A DNA stretch of 64,000 bases, taken from positions 1-64,000 of the forward strand of contig JACHMT010000004.1 of assembly GCA_014208095.1 (NCBI GenBank). Direction: 5' to 3'. A program made the translations under genes and the position numbers. This document shows, in pieces, positions 17,561 to 25,789 of this stretch (position 1 is its first letter; each line of letters begins with the position of its first letter). The stretch comes from Actinospineispora eucalypti. Its GTDB lineage: Bacteria; Actinomycetota; Actinomycetes; Mycobacteriales; Pseudonocardiaceae. The notes beneath the pieces were generated by a model. That model saw only the letters and a list, made by a program, of their open reading frames with translations, was not told the DNA's origin and ran no database searches.

Positions 17561-18114
17561 CGTTGCTCCAGCCGGCGTTTGACCACCGTGCCGACCGCGG
17601 CGCCCAGCGCCGATCCGGCCAGCACATCGGTGGGGAAGTGCACGCCGAGCACCAGCCGGGACAGCAGCATCGGCGGGACCAGCAGCGGCGTCAGCCGCCG
17701 GCCGAGCAGCGCGCCGAACAGCACGGCGGCGGCGGTGGTCGAGCTGGCGTGCGAGGAGGGAAAGCTCAGTCGGCTCGGCGTGCCGGCCAGCACCGCGACG
17801 GACGGATCGTCCGGGCGCGGGCGCCGGATCACCCGTTTCACCGCGATGGAGGCGCCGTGCGCGGCGGCCACCCCGGCGGTCGCGCCCAGCCAGCTCCGCC
17901 GCCGTTTCCGGTCCACCGCCGCGCCCAGGAGGCCGAGCGCCAGCCAGCCGCCGGCATGCTCGCCGAACAGGGACATCCCGCGCGCGGTCCGCACGACGGT
18001 GGGGTGGTCGAGCCGAGCCTGCACCGCGCCGAGCAGCTTCGTCTCGGCGGCGCGTGACGGATCGCGCGGGCTACCGGGGTCGAGCAGGACGGTCGACGCC
18101 AGCGGGTCTGTCAC
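17557..18114 (-). CDS. PAP2 phosphatase, probable decaprenylphosphoryl-5-phosphoribose phosphatase
   Basis: 185 residues with all three PAP2 signature blocks: KRVIRRPRP (about 93-101), FPSSHAS (about 117-123, catalytic His) and SRLVLGVHFPTD (about 152-163, second His). It likely removes the 5-phosphate from decaprenylphosphoryl-phosphoribose after DPPR synthase. It is first in a chain PAP2-UbiA-methyltransferase with 4-base overlaps. Other lipid-phosphate substrates are possible, but synteny with Rv3807c favours this one. Confidence 0.9.
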   Translation of the reverse strand: MTDPLASTVLLDPGSPRDPSRAAETKLLGAVQARLDHPTVVRTARGMSLFGEHAGGWLALGLLGAAVDRKRRRSWLGATAGVAAAHGASIAVKRVIRRPRPDDPSVAVLAGTPSRLSFPSSHASSTTAAAVLFGALLGRRLTPLLVPPMLLSRLVLGVHFPTDVLAGSALGAAVGTVVKRRLEQR

Positions 18115-18236
18115 GGTTCAGCCGCCTCCAGGCGCGGTATGGACACAAGCGGTGCCCGATGCTACGCGGCGGCGTACCAAGGCCTCGAACCGGTAACACT
18201 TCCCGGCCCTTGGCCGGGGGCGCCGCCGTGCCGGAT

Positions 18237-18302
18237 ACCCCGACAACCCGTACCCGAAACCCCGACTCACCGTGCACGAAACCCCGACTCGCGGGGTGGC
18301 GC
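18237..18302. repeat. Three-unit array with 22-bp period (ACCCCGAC type)
   Basis: ACCCCGAC begins at 18237, 18259 and 18281, exactly 22 bp apart; the second and third units share GAAACCCCGACTC. The array lies between the divergent PAP2 phosphatase and HAD genes, ending a few bases before the HAD start. The period matches the other arrays in this window. Confidence 0.6.
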
Positions 18303-18309
18303 TTAGCCT

Positions 18310-19128
18310 GTGAGGGTGCGGCAACCCTTACTTGTGGCGTCCGACGTGGACGGGACCTTGATCGGGCCGAACGAACCGCCGTCGGCGCGGACCAGGGCGG
18401 TGGTCGAGCGGGTTATCGCGTCCGGCACGCCGTTCGTGCTGGTCACCGGGCGGCCGCCGAGGTGGATTCCGCCGATCGCCAAGCACCTGCCGGGGGTGAC
18501 GCTGGCGGTCTGCGCGAACGGCGCGGTGCGCTACGACATCGCCGGGGACCGGGTGCTCTCCGCGAGCACGCTCCGGCCGGAGACGCTGGCCCGGCTGGGT
18601 GAGGTGTGCGCCGAGGCGCTGCCCGGCGCGTGGCTGGCGGTGGAGCGGGTCGGCCGGTCGGCGTTCGAGGACGTGGACAAGCAGTTCGTGTGCGAGCCGG
18701 GTTACCGGCACGCCTACGCGCTGTCCGACCACGTGGTGGTCCCGAGGGACGAACTGTTCGCCCAGCCGGCGGTGAAGCTGCTGGTGCGCAACCCGGACAT
18801 GACCAGTGACGAGATGGTGGCGGTGCTCGAGCCGGTGCTCGGCGGGTCGGTGGCGCTCACCTTCTCCAGCCCGAACGGGTTCGTGGAGCTGGCCACCGCC
18901 GGGGTGACCAAGGCCAGCGGGCTGGCCGAGGTGGCCGGGGACGCCGGCGTGGACCGGGCCGACGTGATCGCCTTCGGCGACATGCCCAACGACGTGCCCA
19001 TGCTCACCTGGGCCGGGCACGGCGTGGCCATGGGCAATGCGCACCCGGACGCGCTGGCGGTGGCCGACGAGGTCACCGCACCGGCCGCCGAGGACGGCGT
19101 GGCCCTGGTCCTCGAACGCTGGTTCTGA
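18310..19128 (+). CDS. HAD superfamily hydrolase (Cof-type phosphatase)
   Basis: 272 residues. HAD motif I is ASDVDGTLIG (about 9-18), motif II LVTGRPP (about 44-50), motif III includes the Lys of KLLVRN/TKASGL, and motif IV is FGDMPNDVPML (about 222-232). The C2B cap between motifs II and III indicates a Cof/YidA-type sugar- or nucleotide-phosphate phosphatase. The start is GTG 18310 or GTG 18316; a clean ribosome site is absent. An equivalent HAD gene (Rv3813c) lies near the galactan genes in mycobacteria. Confidence 0.9.
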   Translation: MRVRQPLLVASDVDGTLIGPNEPPSARTRAVVERVIASGTPFVLVTGRPPRWIPPIAKHLPGVTLAVCANGAVRYDIAGDRVLSASTLRPETLARLGEVCAEALPGAWLAVERVGRSAFEDVDKQFVCEPGYRHAYALSDHVVVPRDELFAQPAVKLLVRNPDMTSDEMVAVLEPVLGGSVALTFSSPNGFVELATAGVTKASGLAEVAGDAGVDRADVIAFGDMPNDVPMLTWAGHGVAMGNAHPDALAVADEVTAPAAEDGVALVLERWF

Positions 19129-19138
19129 GGCGCGTCGC

Positions 19139-19486
19139 CTAACTATCGGCCCGGATCTTCTCCAGGCGCGCCTTGTGCCGCTGGCCCCAGGCGCCCAGCG
19201 GCCCGAGCGCGTCGTTCAGCTCGGCGCCGAACGAGGTCAGCGAGTACTCCACCCTGGGGGGCACCTCGTGGAACACCTCGCGGCGCACCACCTCGTCGCG
19301 CTCCAGTTCGCGCAGGTGCTGGATCAGCATCTTCTCGCTCACCCCGGGCAGGCCGCGTTTGAGCTCGCCGAACCGGCGCCGGCCGGAGTTGGCCAGCTCC
19401 CAGAGGATGAGCACCTTCCACTTCCCGCCGACCACGTCGATGGCCGCGTCGATGCCGCACACGAACGGCGCACACTTCCGGCTCAT
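19139..19486 (-). CDS. HxlR family transcriptional regulator
   Basis: 115 residues with the HxlR winged-helix signature: CGIDAAIDVVGGKWKVLILWEL at the N-terminus (Cys included), RRFGELKRGLPGVSEKMLIQHLRELE as recognition helix region and PPRVEYSLTSFGAEL as wing. It is divergent from a reductase gene 76 bp away and probably controls it and itself. Conserved Cys suggests redox or electrophile sensing, as known for some HxlR members. Confidence 0.92.
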   Translation of the reverse strand: MSRKCAPFVCGIDAAIDVVGGKWKVLILWELANSGRRRFGELKRGLPGVSEKMLIQHLRELERDEVVRREVFHEVPPRVEYSLTSFGAELNDALGPLGAWGQRHKARLEKIRADS

Positions 19487-19501
19487 TACTCACCTTCCGG
19501 T

Positions 19502-19528
19502 AAGTACCCCACTAATTCGTCAGTACTT
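19502..19528. promoter_or_regulatory. HxlR operator candidate
   Basis: An inverted repeat AAGTAC (19502-19507) and GTACTT (19523-19528), centred at 19515 within the 76-bp divergent region. Spacing of half-sites is 21 bp, two helical turns, which suits a dimeric winged-helix regulator. Assignment is inferred from position. Confidence 0.5.
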
Positions 19529-19562
19529 GTCCCAGAGTAGGGCGTGGAAGCACGATCGGTCC

Positions 19563-20447
19563 ATGACCGAAACGACTCCCGTAACCGTGTTCGGCCTCGG
19601 CGTGATGGGCACCGCGCTGGCCGAGGCCTTCCTCCGGGGCGGCCACCCGACCACCGTCTGGAACCGCACCGCCTCCCGGGCCGAACCCCTGGTCGAGGCC
19701 GGCGCAACCGCGACCGCCGGCCCGGCCGAGGCGATCGCGGCCAGCCCGCTGGTGATCGTCTGCGTCGTGCACAACGACGCGTTCCGCGAGGTGCTCACCC
19801 CGCTGGCCGGCCAGCTCGCCGGCAAGACCCTGGTCAACCTGAACAACGGCACCCCGGCCCAGGCCCGCGAGCTCGCCCGGTGGGCCGCCGAGCACGGCAT
19901 CGACTACCTGGACGGCGGGATCATGGCCATCCCGCCGATGATCGGCACACCGGAGGCGTCGGTGTTCTACAGCGGCAGCCCGGCCGCGTTCGAAACCCAC
20001 CGGGAGACCCTGGCCTTGCTGGGCCAGCCGCGGTTCTTCGGGGACGACCCCGGGCTGGCCGCGCTGTACGACGTGGCCCTGCTGACCGGCATGTACGGCA
20101 TCTTTGCCGGGTTCCTGCAGGCGGTCAGCGTGGTGCGCTCGACCGGGTCCACGGCCGCGGAGTTCCTGCCGCTGGTCATGCCCTGGCTGGAGGCGATGCT
20201 GCCCACGCTCACCCACGCCGCCGCGCAGATCGACGGCGACTACGGCGAGGGCGTCACCTCGCCGCTGGCCATGCAGGCGGCCGCGTTCGACAACCTGCTG
20301 GACACCGCGCGGGACGCCGGGGTGCGGCCCGACCTGTTCGTCCCGCTGGCCGAGCTGATGCGCGAGGCGGTGGCGGCCGGACACGGCGAGCACGACGTTT
20401 CCAGCCTGGTCGAGGTGCTGAGGGTTGAGCCGGCGGCCACCGGGTAG
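19563..20447 (+). CDS. NAD(P)-dependent beta-hydroxyacid dehydrogenase/imine reductase-like oxidoreductase
   Basis: 294 residues. The N-terminal Rossmann motif VFGLGVMGTALAEAFLRGGH (GxGxxG) is followed by VWNRTASRAEPL, whose Arg after Asn suits NADPH. C-terminal helices form the dimer domain of the 6-phosphogluconate/hydroxyisobutyrate dehydrogenase superfamily. The usual catalytic Lys position reads LLTGMYG, as in imine-reductase-like members, so a hydroxyacid substrate is less likely. Divergent from, and probably regulated by, the HxlR gene. Confidence 0.85.
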   Translation: MTETTPVTVFGLGVMGTALAEAFLRGGHPTTVWNRTASRAEPLVEAGATATAGPAEAIAASPLVIVCVVHNDAFREVLTPLAGQLAGKTLVNLNNGTPAQARELARWAAEHGIDYLDGGIMAIPPMIGTPEASVFYSGSPAAFETHRETLALLGQPRFFGDDPGLAALYDVALLTGMYGIFAGFLQAVSVVRSTGSTAAEFLPLVMPWLEAMLPTLTHAAAQIDGDYGEGVTSPLAMQAAAFDNLLDTARDAGVRPDLFVPLAELMREAVAAGHGEHDVSSLVEVLRVEPAATG

Positions 20448-20456
20448 CCGGCCGGC

Positions 20457-21095
20457 ATGTCGGAACGCGAAACCGTGCGCACCCTGCTCGACCAGGCCGG
20501 CCAGACCTACGCGGCGGAGGCCGGGATCAAGCTGGCCGACAAGCCGGCGCCGCTGTACCGGCTGCTGGTGCTGTCCACGCTGCTGTCCACCCGGATCAGC
20601 GCGGACATCGCGGTGGCCGCGGCGCGCGAGCTGGCCGGTGCCGGGATGGGCACGCCCAAGGGCATGTCGGAGGCTTCCTGGCAGGACCGGGTGGACGCCC
20701 TGGGCCGTGCCCACTACAAGCGCTACGACGAGCAGACCGCCACCGCGCTCGGCGACGGCGCCCGCCACCTGCTCGACGAGTACGACGGTGACCTGCGGAA
20801 ACTCCGGAAACGGGCGGACGGGTCGGCGCGGCGGGTCGGGGAGCTGCTGACCGGGTTCCCCCGGCTCGGGCCGGTCGGCGCGAGCATCTTCACCCGCGAG
20901 GCCCAGGCGGTGTGGCCGGAGCTGCGCCCCGCGCTGGACCGCAAGGTGCTGGACGGCGCGCGCCGGATCGGCCTGCCGGCCCACGCCGACGACCTGGCGA
21001 AGCTGGCGCCCAAGGGCGACGTCACCACGCTGGCCGCCGCGCTGGTCCGGGTCGCCCTGGACAAGAAGCTGGCCGACCGGGTCAACGCCGGCTGA
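20457..21095 (+). CDS. Endonuclease III-fold (HhH-GPD) protein without Fe-S cluster
   Basis: 212 residues. LYRLLVLSTLLSTRISADIAVAAARE resembles the EndoIII helical core, and LLTGFPRLGPVGASIFTREA the helix-hairpin-helix. No four-Cys iron-sulfur loop is present and the canonical catalytic Lys/Asp pair is not obvious, so glycosylase activity is uncertain. It begins 10 bp after the reductase gene and may share its transcript. The 3' end runs straight into a 22-bp-period repeat array. Confidence 0.7.
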   Translation: MSERETVRTLLDQAGQTYAAEAGIKLADKPAPLYRLLVLSTLLSTRISADIAVAAARELAGAGMGTPKGMSEASWQDRVDALGRAHYKRYDEQTATALGDGARHLLDEYDGDLRKLRKRADGSARRVGELLTGFPRLGPVGASIFTREAQAVWPELRPALDRKVLDGARRIGLPAHADDLAKLAPKGDVTTLAAALVRVALDKKLADRVNAG

Positions 21096-21190
21096 CCCAA
21101 CCCGCGACATGGGCTGACCCAACCCGCGACATGCGCTGGTGGGATACGCGACATGGGCTGGTGGGATCCGCGACATGGCGGGGGTGCGGA
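21096..21190. repeat. Four-unit 22-bp-period array (CGCGACAT type)
   Basis: CGCGACAT starts at 21103, 21125, 21147 and 21169, exactly 22 bp apart, each followed by GG or GC and a CTGACCCAAC or CTGGTGGGAT spacer. The array starts at the stop codon of the EndoIII-fold gene and ends about 25 bp before the next gene. It is the same family as the arrays at 36513 and 44045. Confidence 0.8.
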
Positions 21191-21213
21191 CTCGCGGGGG
21201 TAGGGTCGGGGCG

Positions 21214-22860
21214 GTGGCCAGCACTGCGCGCTTGATAGTCGGGTGTCTCGAGGCCGAGGGCGTTGAGTTCGTCTTCGGCGTCCCGGGTGAGGAGAACATC
21301 GGGCTGGTGGACAGCCTGACCGATTCCTCGATCCGGTATGTGCTCACCCGGCACGAACAGGCCGCCTCGTTCATGGCGGAGATCTACGGGCGGCTGACCG
21401 GTCGGGCCGGGGTCTGCTCGGCCACCCTCGGGCCCGGCGCGATCAACCTGCAGCTCGGGGTGGCCGACGCGACGACCAACTCCACCCCGCTGGTCGCCCT
21501 GTCGGCGCAGGTCGGGCTGGACCGGATCTACAAGGAGTCGCACCAGGTCGTGGACCTGGTGGGGCTGTTCCGGCCGATCACCAAGTGGGCCGACCTGGTG
21601 CCCGCGCCGGAGGCGGTGCCGGAGATGTTCCGGCGGGCGTTCAAGGTCGCGCAGACCGAGCGGCCCGGCGCCACCTACCTGGCCGTTCCGGAGGACGTCG
21701 AGGGCGCGCCGATGCCCGACGGGCTGGCCCCGTTGCCGATCAACCGGGTGCGGGCGGAGGAGCCCTCGCCGGCCCAGGTGGCCCGGGCCGCCGATGTGCT
21801 GGCGGGGGCCCGCTCGCCGATCCTGCTGGCCGGGCACGGCGCGGCCCGGGACGGCGCCGGCGACGCGCTGGTCAAGCTGGCCGAGCTGTGGAACGTCCCG
21901 GTGGCCACCACGTTCCACGGCAAGGGGGTGTTCCCGGACGACCACCCGAACGCCCTGGGCGCGGTGGGTTTCATGCGGCACGACTACGCCAACTTCGGCT
22001 TCGACCAGGCCGACGTGATCCTCGCGGTCGGCTACGAGCTGCAGGAGTTCGACCCGGCCAAGATCAACCCCAAGCGGGACAAACAGATCGTTCACGTGCA
22101 CCGCTTCCCGGCCGAGGTGGACGACCACTACCCGGTGGCGGTGGGCATCGAGGGCGACCTGTCCCGCTCGTTGGCCGCGCTGGGCGCCGCCGTGCCCGGA
22201 CCCTTCCCCGCCGCCCCCGGCACCGCCGCGATCCGCGACCTGCTGGCCGAGGAGCTGACCCGGGGAGCCGGCGACGACCGGTTCCCGCTGGCCCCGCAGC
22301 GGATCGTCGCGGACACCCGGGCGGCGCTGGGCCGCGAGGACATCGTGCTGGCCGACACCGGCGCGGCCAAGATGTGGATGGCCCGGCTCTACCCGACCTA
22401 CGCGCCGAACACCTGCCTGATCTCCAACGGGCTGTCCACCATGGGTTTCGCGCTGCCCGGGGCGCTCGCCGCCCGCCTGGTGCACCCGGAGCGCAAGGTG
22501 CTGGCCACCGTGGGCGACGGGGCGTTCCTGATGAACAGCCAGGAGATCGAGACCGCGGTGCGCGAGCGGATCCCGCTGACCGTGCTGGTCTGGGTGGACA
22601 ACTCCTACGGGCTCATCGAGTGGAAGATGAACCTGGAGCTGGGCCGGCACAGCCACGTGCGGTTCGGCAACCCCGACCTGGTCAAGTACGCGGAGTCGTT
22701 CGGCGCGCGCGGGTACGAGGTGAAGGCGGCGGGGGAGCTGCTGCCCACGCTGCGGGAAGCGCTGGCCGACGACGGCGTGTCGATCATCGCCTGCCCGGTG
22801 GACTACTCGGAGAACCTGCGCCTCACCGACCGCCTCGGCGAGCTCACCGAGCCGTTCTAG
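21214..22860 (+). CDS. Acetolactate synthase-like ThDP-dependent enzyme
   Basis: 548 residues with the three-domain ThDP fold. The catalytic Glu lies in LTRHEQAASFMAEIYGRLTG (about residue 47), the central FAD/Rossmann-like domain begins near 190, and the ThDP motif is GDGAFLMNSQEIETAV ending in DNSYG (GDG-x(24-27)-N). This matches catabolic acetolactate synthases, which condense pyruvate to acetolactate. No regulatory small-subunit gene is adjacent, so a catabolic or related 2-oxoacid role is more likely than branched-chain biosynthesis. The start GTG 21214 avoids the repeat-encoded upstream extension. Confidence 0.85.
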   Translation: MASTARLIVGCLEAEGVEFVFGVPGEENIGLVDSLTDSSIRYVLTRHEQAASFMAEIYGRLTGRAGVCSATLGPGAINLQLGVADATTNSTPLVALSAQVGLDRIYKESHQVVDLVGLFRPITKWADLVPAPEAVPEMFRRAFKVAQTERPGATYLAVPEDVEGAPMPDGLAPLPINRVRAEEPSPAQVARAADVLAGARSPILLAGHGAARDGAGDALVKLAELWNVPVATTFHGKGVFPDDHPNALGAVGFMRHDYANFGFDQADVILAVGYELQEFDPAKINPKRDKQIVHVHRFPAEVDDHYPVAVGIEGDLSRSLAALGAAVPGPFPAAPGTAAIRDLLAEELTRGAGDDRFPLAPQRIVADTRAALGREDIVLADTGAAKMWMARLYPTYAPNTCLISNGLSTMGFALPGALAARLVHPERKVLATVGDGAFLMNSQEIETAVRERIPLTVLVWVDNSYGLIEWKMNLELGRHSHVRFGNPDLVKYAESFGARGYEVKAAGELLPTLREALADDGVSIIACPVDYSENLRLTDRLGELTEPF

Positions 22861-22879
22861 CGCGGAACGCGCTTGCCGA

Positions 22880-22903
22880 GCGCGCGCCCAGTTCGGCGCG
22901 CGC
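22880..22903. terminator. Bidirectional hairpin terminator
   Basis: A perfect GC-rich stem GCGCGCGCC / GGCGCGCGC with a 6-base loop (CAGTTC) lies between the converging ends of the acetolactate synthase-like gene and serS. No U-tract follows, which is common in GC-rich actinobacteria. Confidence 0.65.
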
Positions 22904-22911
22904 GGGAGACA

Positions 22912-24174
22912 CTAGCTCGCCGGGGTCAGGACCTCTTGGCCCAGCAAGGGCCGCAGCGCCTCGGGGACCACCACCGAGCCGTCCGCCCGCTGGTGGTTCT
23001 CCACGATGGCGGTGATCCACCGGGTGGTGGCCAGGGTGCCGTTCAGCGTGGCGGCGATCTGCGCCCGGCCGTCGGCGTCCCGGTAGCGGATGTTCAGCCG
23101 GCGGGCCTGGAAGGTCGTGCAGTTGGAGGTCGAGGTGAGCTCCCGGTAGCGGCCCTGGGTGGGCAGCCACGCCTCGCAGTCGTACTTGCGGGCGGCGCTG
23201 GCGCCGAGGTCGCCGGCGGCGGTGTCGATGATCCGGTAGGGCACCTCGATCGCGGCCAGCATGTCCCGCTCGTAGCCGAGCAGCCGCTCGTGCTCCTCCT
23301 CAGCGTCCTCCGGCCGGCAGTAGACGAACATCTCGATCTTGTCGAACTGGTGTACCCGGATGATGCCCCGGGTGTCCTTGCCGTAGCTGCCGGCCTCCCG
23401 GCGGAAGCAGGACGACCAGCCGGCGTACCGGCGCGGCGTCTCGTCCAGGGAGATGATCTCGTCGGCGTGGTAGCCGGCCAGCGGCACCTCGCTGGTGCCG
23501 ACCAGGTACAGGTCGTCGTCGCGCAGCCGGTACACCTCGGCGGCGTGCGCGCCGAGGAAGCCGGTGCCTTCCATGATCTCCGGCTTGACCAGCACCGGCG
23601 GGATCATCATGGTGAACCCGTTGCCGATGGCCCGCTGCATGGCCAGGTTCAGCAGGGCCAGCTGCAGCTGCGCGCCGACGCCGGTGAGGAAGTAGAAGCG
23701 CGCGCCGGAGACCTTGGCGCCGCGCTCCGAGTCCAGCCCGCGCAGCCCCTCCAGCAGGGCCACGTGGTCGCGCGGCTCGAAGTCGAACTCGCGCGGCGTG
23801 CCCACGTGGGAGAGCACCGCGTAGTCGTCCTCGCCGCCCTCCGGCACGCCGGAGACGATCAGGTTGGGCAGGGCGCGGTGGGCCCGGGCCAGCTCCTCGT
23901 CGGCCTCCGCCTGCGCGGCCTCGGCGGTCTTGACGGCGGCGGCCAGCTCCTTGCCCTGCTCGAGCAGCGCGGACCGCTCGTCACCCCGGGCCTTGCCGAT
24001 CTTCTTGCCGAGCTGCTTCTGCTCGGCGCGCAGGGTGTCCGCCCGGCCGACCGCGTCGCGCCGACGCTCGTCGGCGGCCAGCAGCGCGTCCACCGCGCCG
24101 GGATCCTCGCCGCGCGCCCGCTGCGAAGCGCGCAGCGCCTCCGGGTCTTCCCGCAGCAACCTCAGGTCGATCAC
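22912..24174 (-). CDS. serS: Seryl-tRNA synthetase
   Basis: 420 residues, the expected size. Start GTG 24174 (VIDLRLLREDPEALRASQ) aligns with known SerS starts. The N-terminal coiled-coil arm (about 30-100) binds the tRNA long arm. Class II motif 2 is seen as YAGWSSCFRREAGSYGKDTRG and HQFDKIEMF; motif 3 as NGTLATTRWITAIVENHQ. It charges tRNA-Ser (and tRNA-Sec if present). DUF350 lies 34 bp upstream on the same strand. Confidence 0.97.
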   Translation of the reverse strand: MIDLRLLREDPEALRASQRARGEDPGAVDALLAADERRRDAVGRADTLRAEQKQLGKKIGKARGDERSALLEQGKELAAAVKTAEAAQAEADEELARAHRALPNLIVSGVPEGGEDDYAVLSHVGTPREFDFEPRDHVALLEGLRGLDSERGAKVSGARFYFLTGVGAQLQLALLNLAMQRAIGNGFTMMIPPVLVKPEIMEGTGFLGAHAAEVYRLRDDDLYLVGTSEVPLAGYHADEIISLDETPRRYAGWSSCFRREAGSYGKDTRGIIRVHQFDKIEMFVYCRPEDAEEEHERLLGYERDMLAAIEVPYRIIDTAAGDLGASAARKYDCEAWLPTQGRYRELTSTSNCTTFQARRLNIRYRDADGRAQIAATLNGTLATTRWITAIVENHQRADGSVVVPEALRPLLGQEVLTPAS

Positions 24175-24208
24175 AGCACGCAACCCTAGCGCGCCGGGTC
24201 ACCGGCCC

Positions 24209-24664
24209 TTACAGCACGGCCACCGCTACTACCAGGCCCAGGGCCAGGTGGGCGGCGGCGACCACGAAGGCCTGCGGGCGCCAGGTCTGCGCGGCCAGCA
24301 CCTCGCCGATGTCGATCCCGGTCACCCACTCGACCAGCCGCACCGCGACGACCTGGGCGATGATGCCGACCAGCCCGTAGATCAGCGAGGCGATCAGCCC
24401 CTCGGCCAGCTTGCCCTGCACGGTGTAGATCGACACGACCACGATGAACGCCATGCTGACCATGCCGGCGCCGGTTACCACCACGGCGTTCGGCCGGCCC
24501 TCGCGGACCAGGCGGTTCAGCTTGCCGGGCGTGGTCAGGTCGATGGCGAAGAAGCCGAGCAGCAACAGCAGCAGCCCGACCAGGGCATACAGCAGGATGG
24601 CGCCGACGTTGCCGGCGACGACGGGGAAGAAGCCGGGTTCGAGCGCGAGCAGGGTGGTGGTCAC
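24209..24664 (-). CDS. DUF350 (YjfL-type) membrane protein
   Basis: 151 residues with four membrane helices: about 18-41 (ILLYALVGLLLLLLGFFAIDL), 65-82, 90-110 and 130-151. The FAIDLTTPGKLNRLVREGRPNAVVV loop is typical of DUF350. In enterobacteria DUF350 proteins (YjfL) are encoded with a YgiB/YjfM protein and a YgiC/YjfC ATP-grasp ligase; homologues of both are 1-3 kb upstream here on the same strand, separated by one opposite-strand methyltransferase gene. It is the likely membrane partner of that system. Confidence 0.85.
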   Translation of the reverse strand: MTTTLLALEPGFFPVVAGNVGAILLYALVGLLLLLLGFFAIDLTTPGKLNRLVREGRPNAVVVTGAGMVSMAFIVVVSIYTVQGKLAEGLIASLIYGLVGIIAQVVAVRLVEWVTGIDIGEVLAAQTWRPQAFVVAAAHLALGLVVAVAVL

Positions 24665-24768
24665 GTGGCCCTCCGGGGAGTGATCGCCGACGCCGCGACT
24701 ATCCCAGATCCGGGCCGGTATGCGCCTTGCAGGTGGTTGCTAAGCCACCCGGTCTAGCGTCGGGAGCC

Positions 24769-25782
24769 ATGACCGCCCCACCCACCCCGGACCGGATCAT
24801 GACCCTGGTTCGCGGGTTCATGGCCTCCCGCACGGTGCTCTCGGCGGTGGAGCTGGGCCTGTTCGGCGCCCTCGCCGAGGGCTCGCAGACCGCCGGCGAA
24901 CTGCGCGAACGGCTGGGCCTGCATCCCCGCGCGGCGCGTGACTTCTTCGACGCGCTGGTCGCGCTGGGCATGCTGCGGCGCACCGACGACCGCTACCACA
25001 ACACCCCGGAGACCGCCGCGTTCCTGGACCCGGCCCGGCCGAGCTACCTGGGCGGGCTGGCCGAGATGGCCGGCGTGCGCAGCTACCGGTTCTGGGGCTC
25101 GCTCACCGAGGCGCTGCGCACCGGGGAGCCACAGAACGAGTCCGGCAACGGAGGCCCGGACTTCTTCCAGGCGCTGTACGCCGACCCGGACCGGCTGCGG
25201 CAGTTCGCCGCCGCGATGAGCGGGGCGTCCCTGGCGCCGGCGATGGTGGTCGCCGAGCTGTTCGACTGGTCCGGCGTCGACACGTTCTGCGACCTCGGCA
25301 CCGCGCGCGGCACGCTGCCGGTGCAGGTCGCGCTTCGGCACCCGCACCTGCGCGGCGTCGGTTTCGACCTGCCGCCGCTGCGGCCGGTGTTCTCCGAGTT
25401 CGTGGCCGCGCGCGGCCTGGCCGACCGGGTGCGGTTCGCCGGTGGTGACTTCTTCACCGACCCGCTGCCGCCGGCCGGGGTCTACGTGCTCGGCCGGGTG
25501 CTGCACGACTGGGGCCTCGCCGCCAAGCGCCACCTGTTGAAGCGGGTCTACGAGGCGCTGCCGGCGGGCGGCTCGGTGATCGTCTATGACATGCTGATCG
25601 ACGACGACCGGCGCACCCACGCGGCCGGCCTGCTGATGAGCCTGAACATGCTGATCGAGACCGCGGACGGGTTCGACTACACCGGCGCGGACTGCCAGGG
25701 CTGGCTGGCCGAGGCGGGTTTCCGGCCCGGCCCGGTGCAACCGCTGCTCGGCCCGGACTCGATGGTCGTCGGGGTCAAGTAG
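24769..25782 (+). CDS. O-methyltransferase, acetylserotonin/plant-type family
   Basis: 337 residues. An N-terminal helical dimerisation domain (SRTVLSAVELGLFGALAEG, then a winged helix DFFDALVALGMLRRTDDRY) precedes the SAM domain. Motif I reads FCDLGTARGTLPVQVA, deviating from the usual GGGxG, but downstream FDLPPL, AGGDFFTDPLPPAGVYVLGRVLHDW and catalytic-type His in the LHDW motif are conserved. Such enzymes O-methylate phenolic or polyketide hydroxyls. No biosynthetic cluster surrounds it, so its substrate is unknown. Confidence 0.85.
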   Translation: MTAPPTPDRIMTLVRGFMASRTVLSAVELGLFGALAEGSQTAGELRERLGLHPRAARDFFDALVALGMLRRTDDRYHNTPETAAFLDPARPSYLGGLAEMAGVRSYRFWGSLTEALRTGEPQNESGNGGPDFFQALYADPDRLRQFAAAMSGASLAPAMVVAELFDWSGVDTFCDLGTARGTLPVQVALRHPHLRGVGFDLPPLRPVFSEFVAARGLADRVRFAGGDFFTDPLPPAGVYVLGRVLHDWGLAAKRHLLKRVYEALPAGGSVIVYDMLIDDDRRTHAAGLLMSLNMLIETADGFDYTGADCQGWLAEAGFRPGPVQPLLGPDSMVVGVK

Positions 25783-25789
25783 CCAGGGA

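Noticed and set aside
21139..21213. N-terminal extension of the acetolactate synthase-like protein
   Set aside because: These codons fall within or beside the 22-bp repeat array and encode no family sequence; GTG 21214 fits the domain start.
24769..25782. Start of a secondary-metabolite cluster (acetylserotonin-type methyltransferase)
   Set aside because: Flanking genes are serS, DUF350 and an amidoligase; no polyketide, peptide or terpene synthase is nearby.
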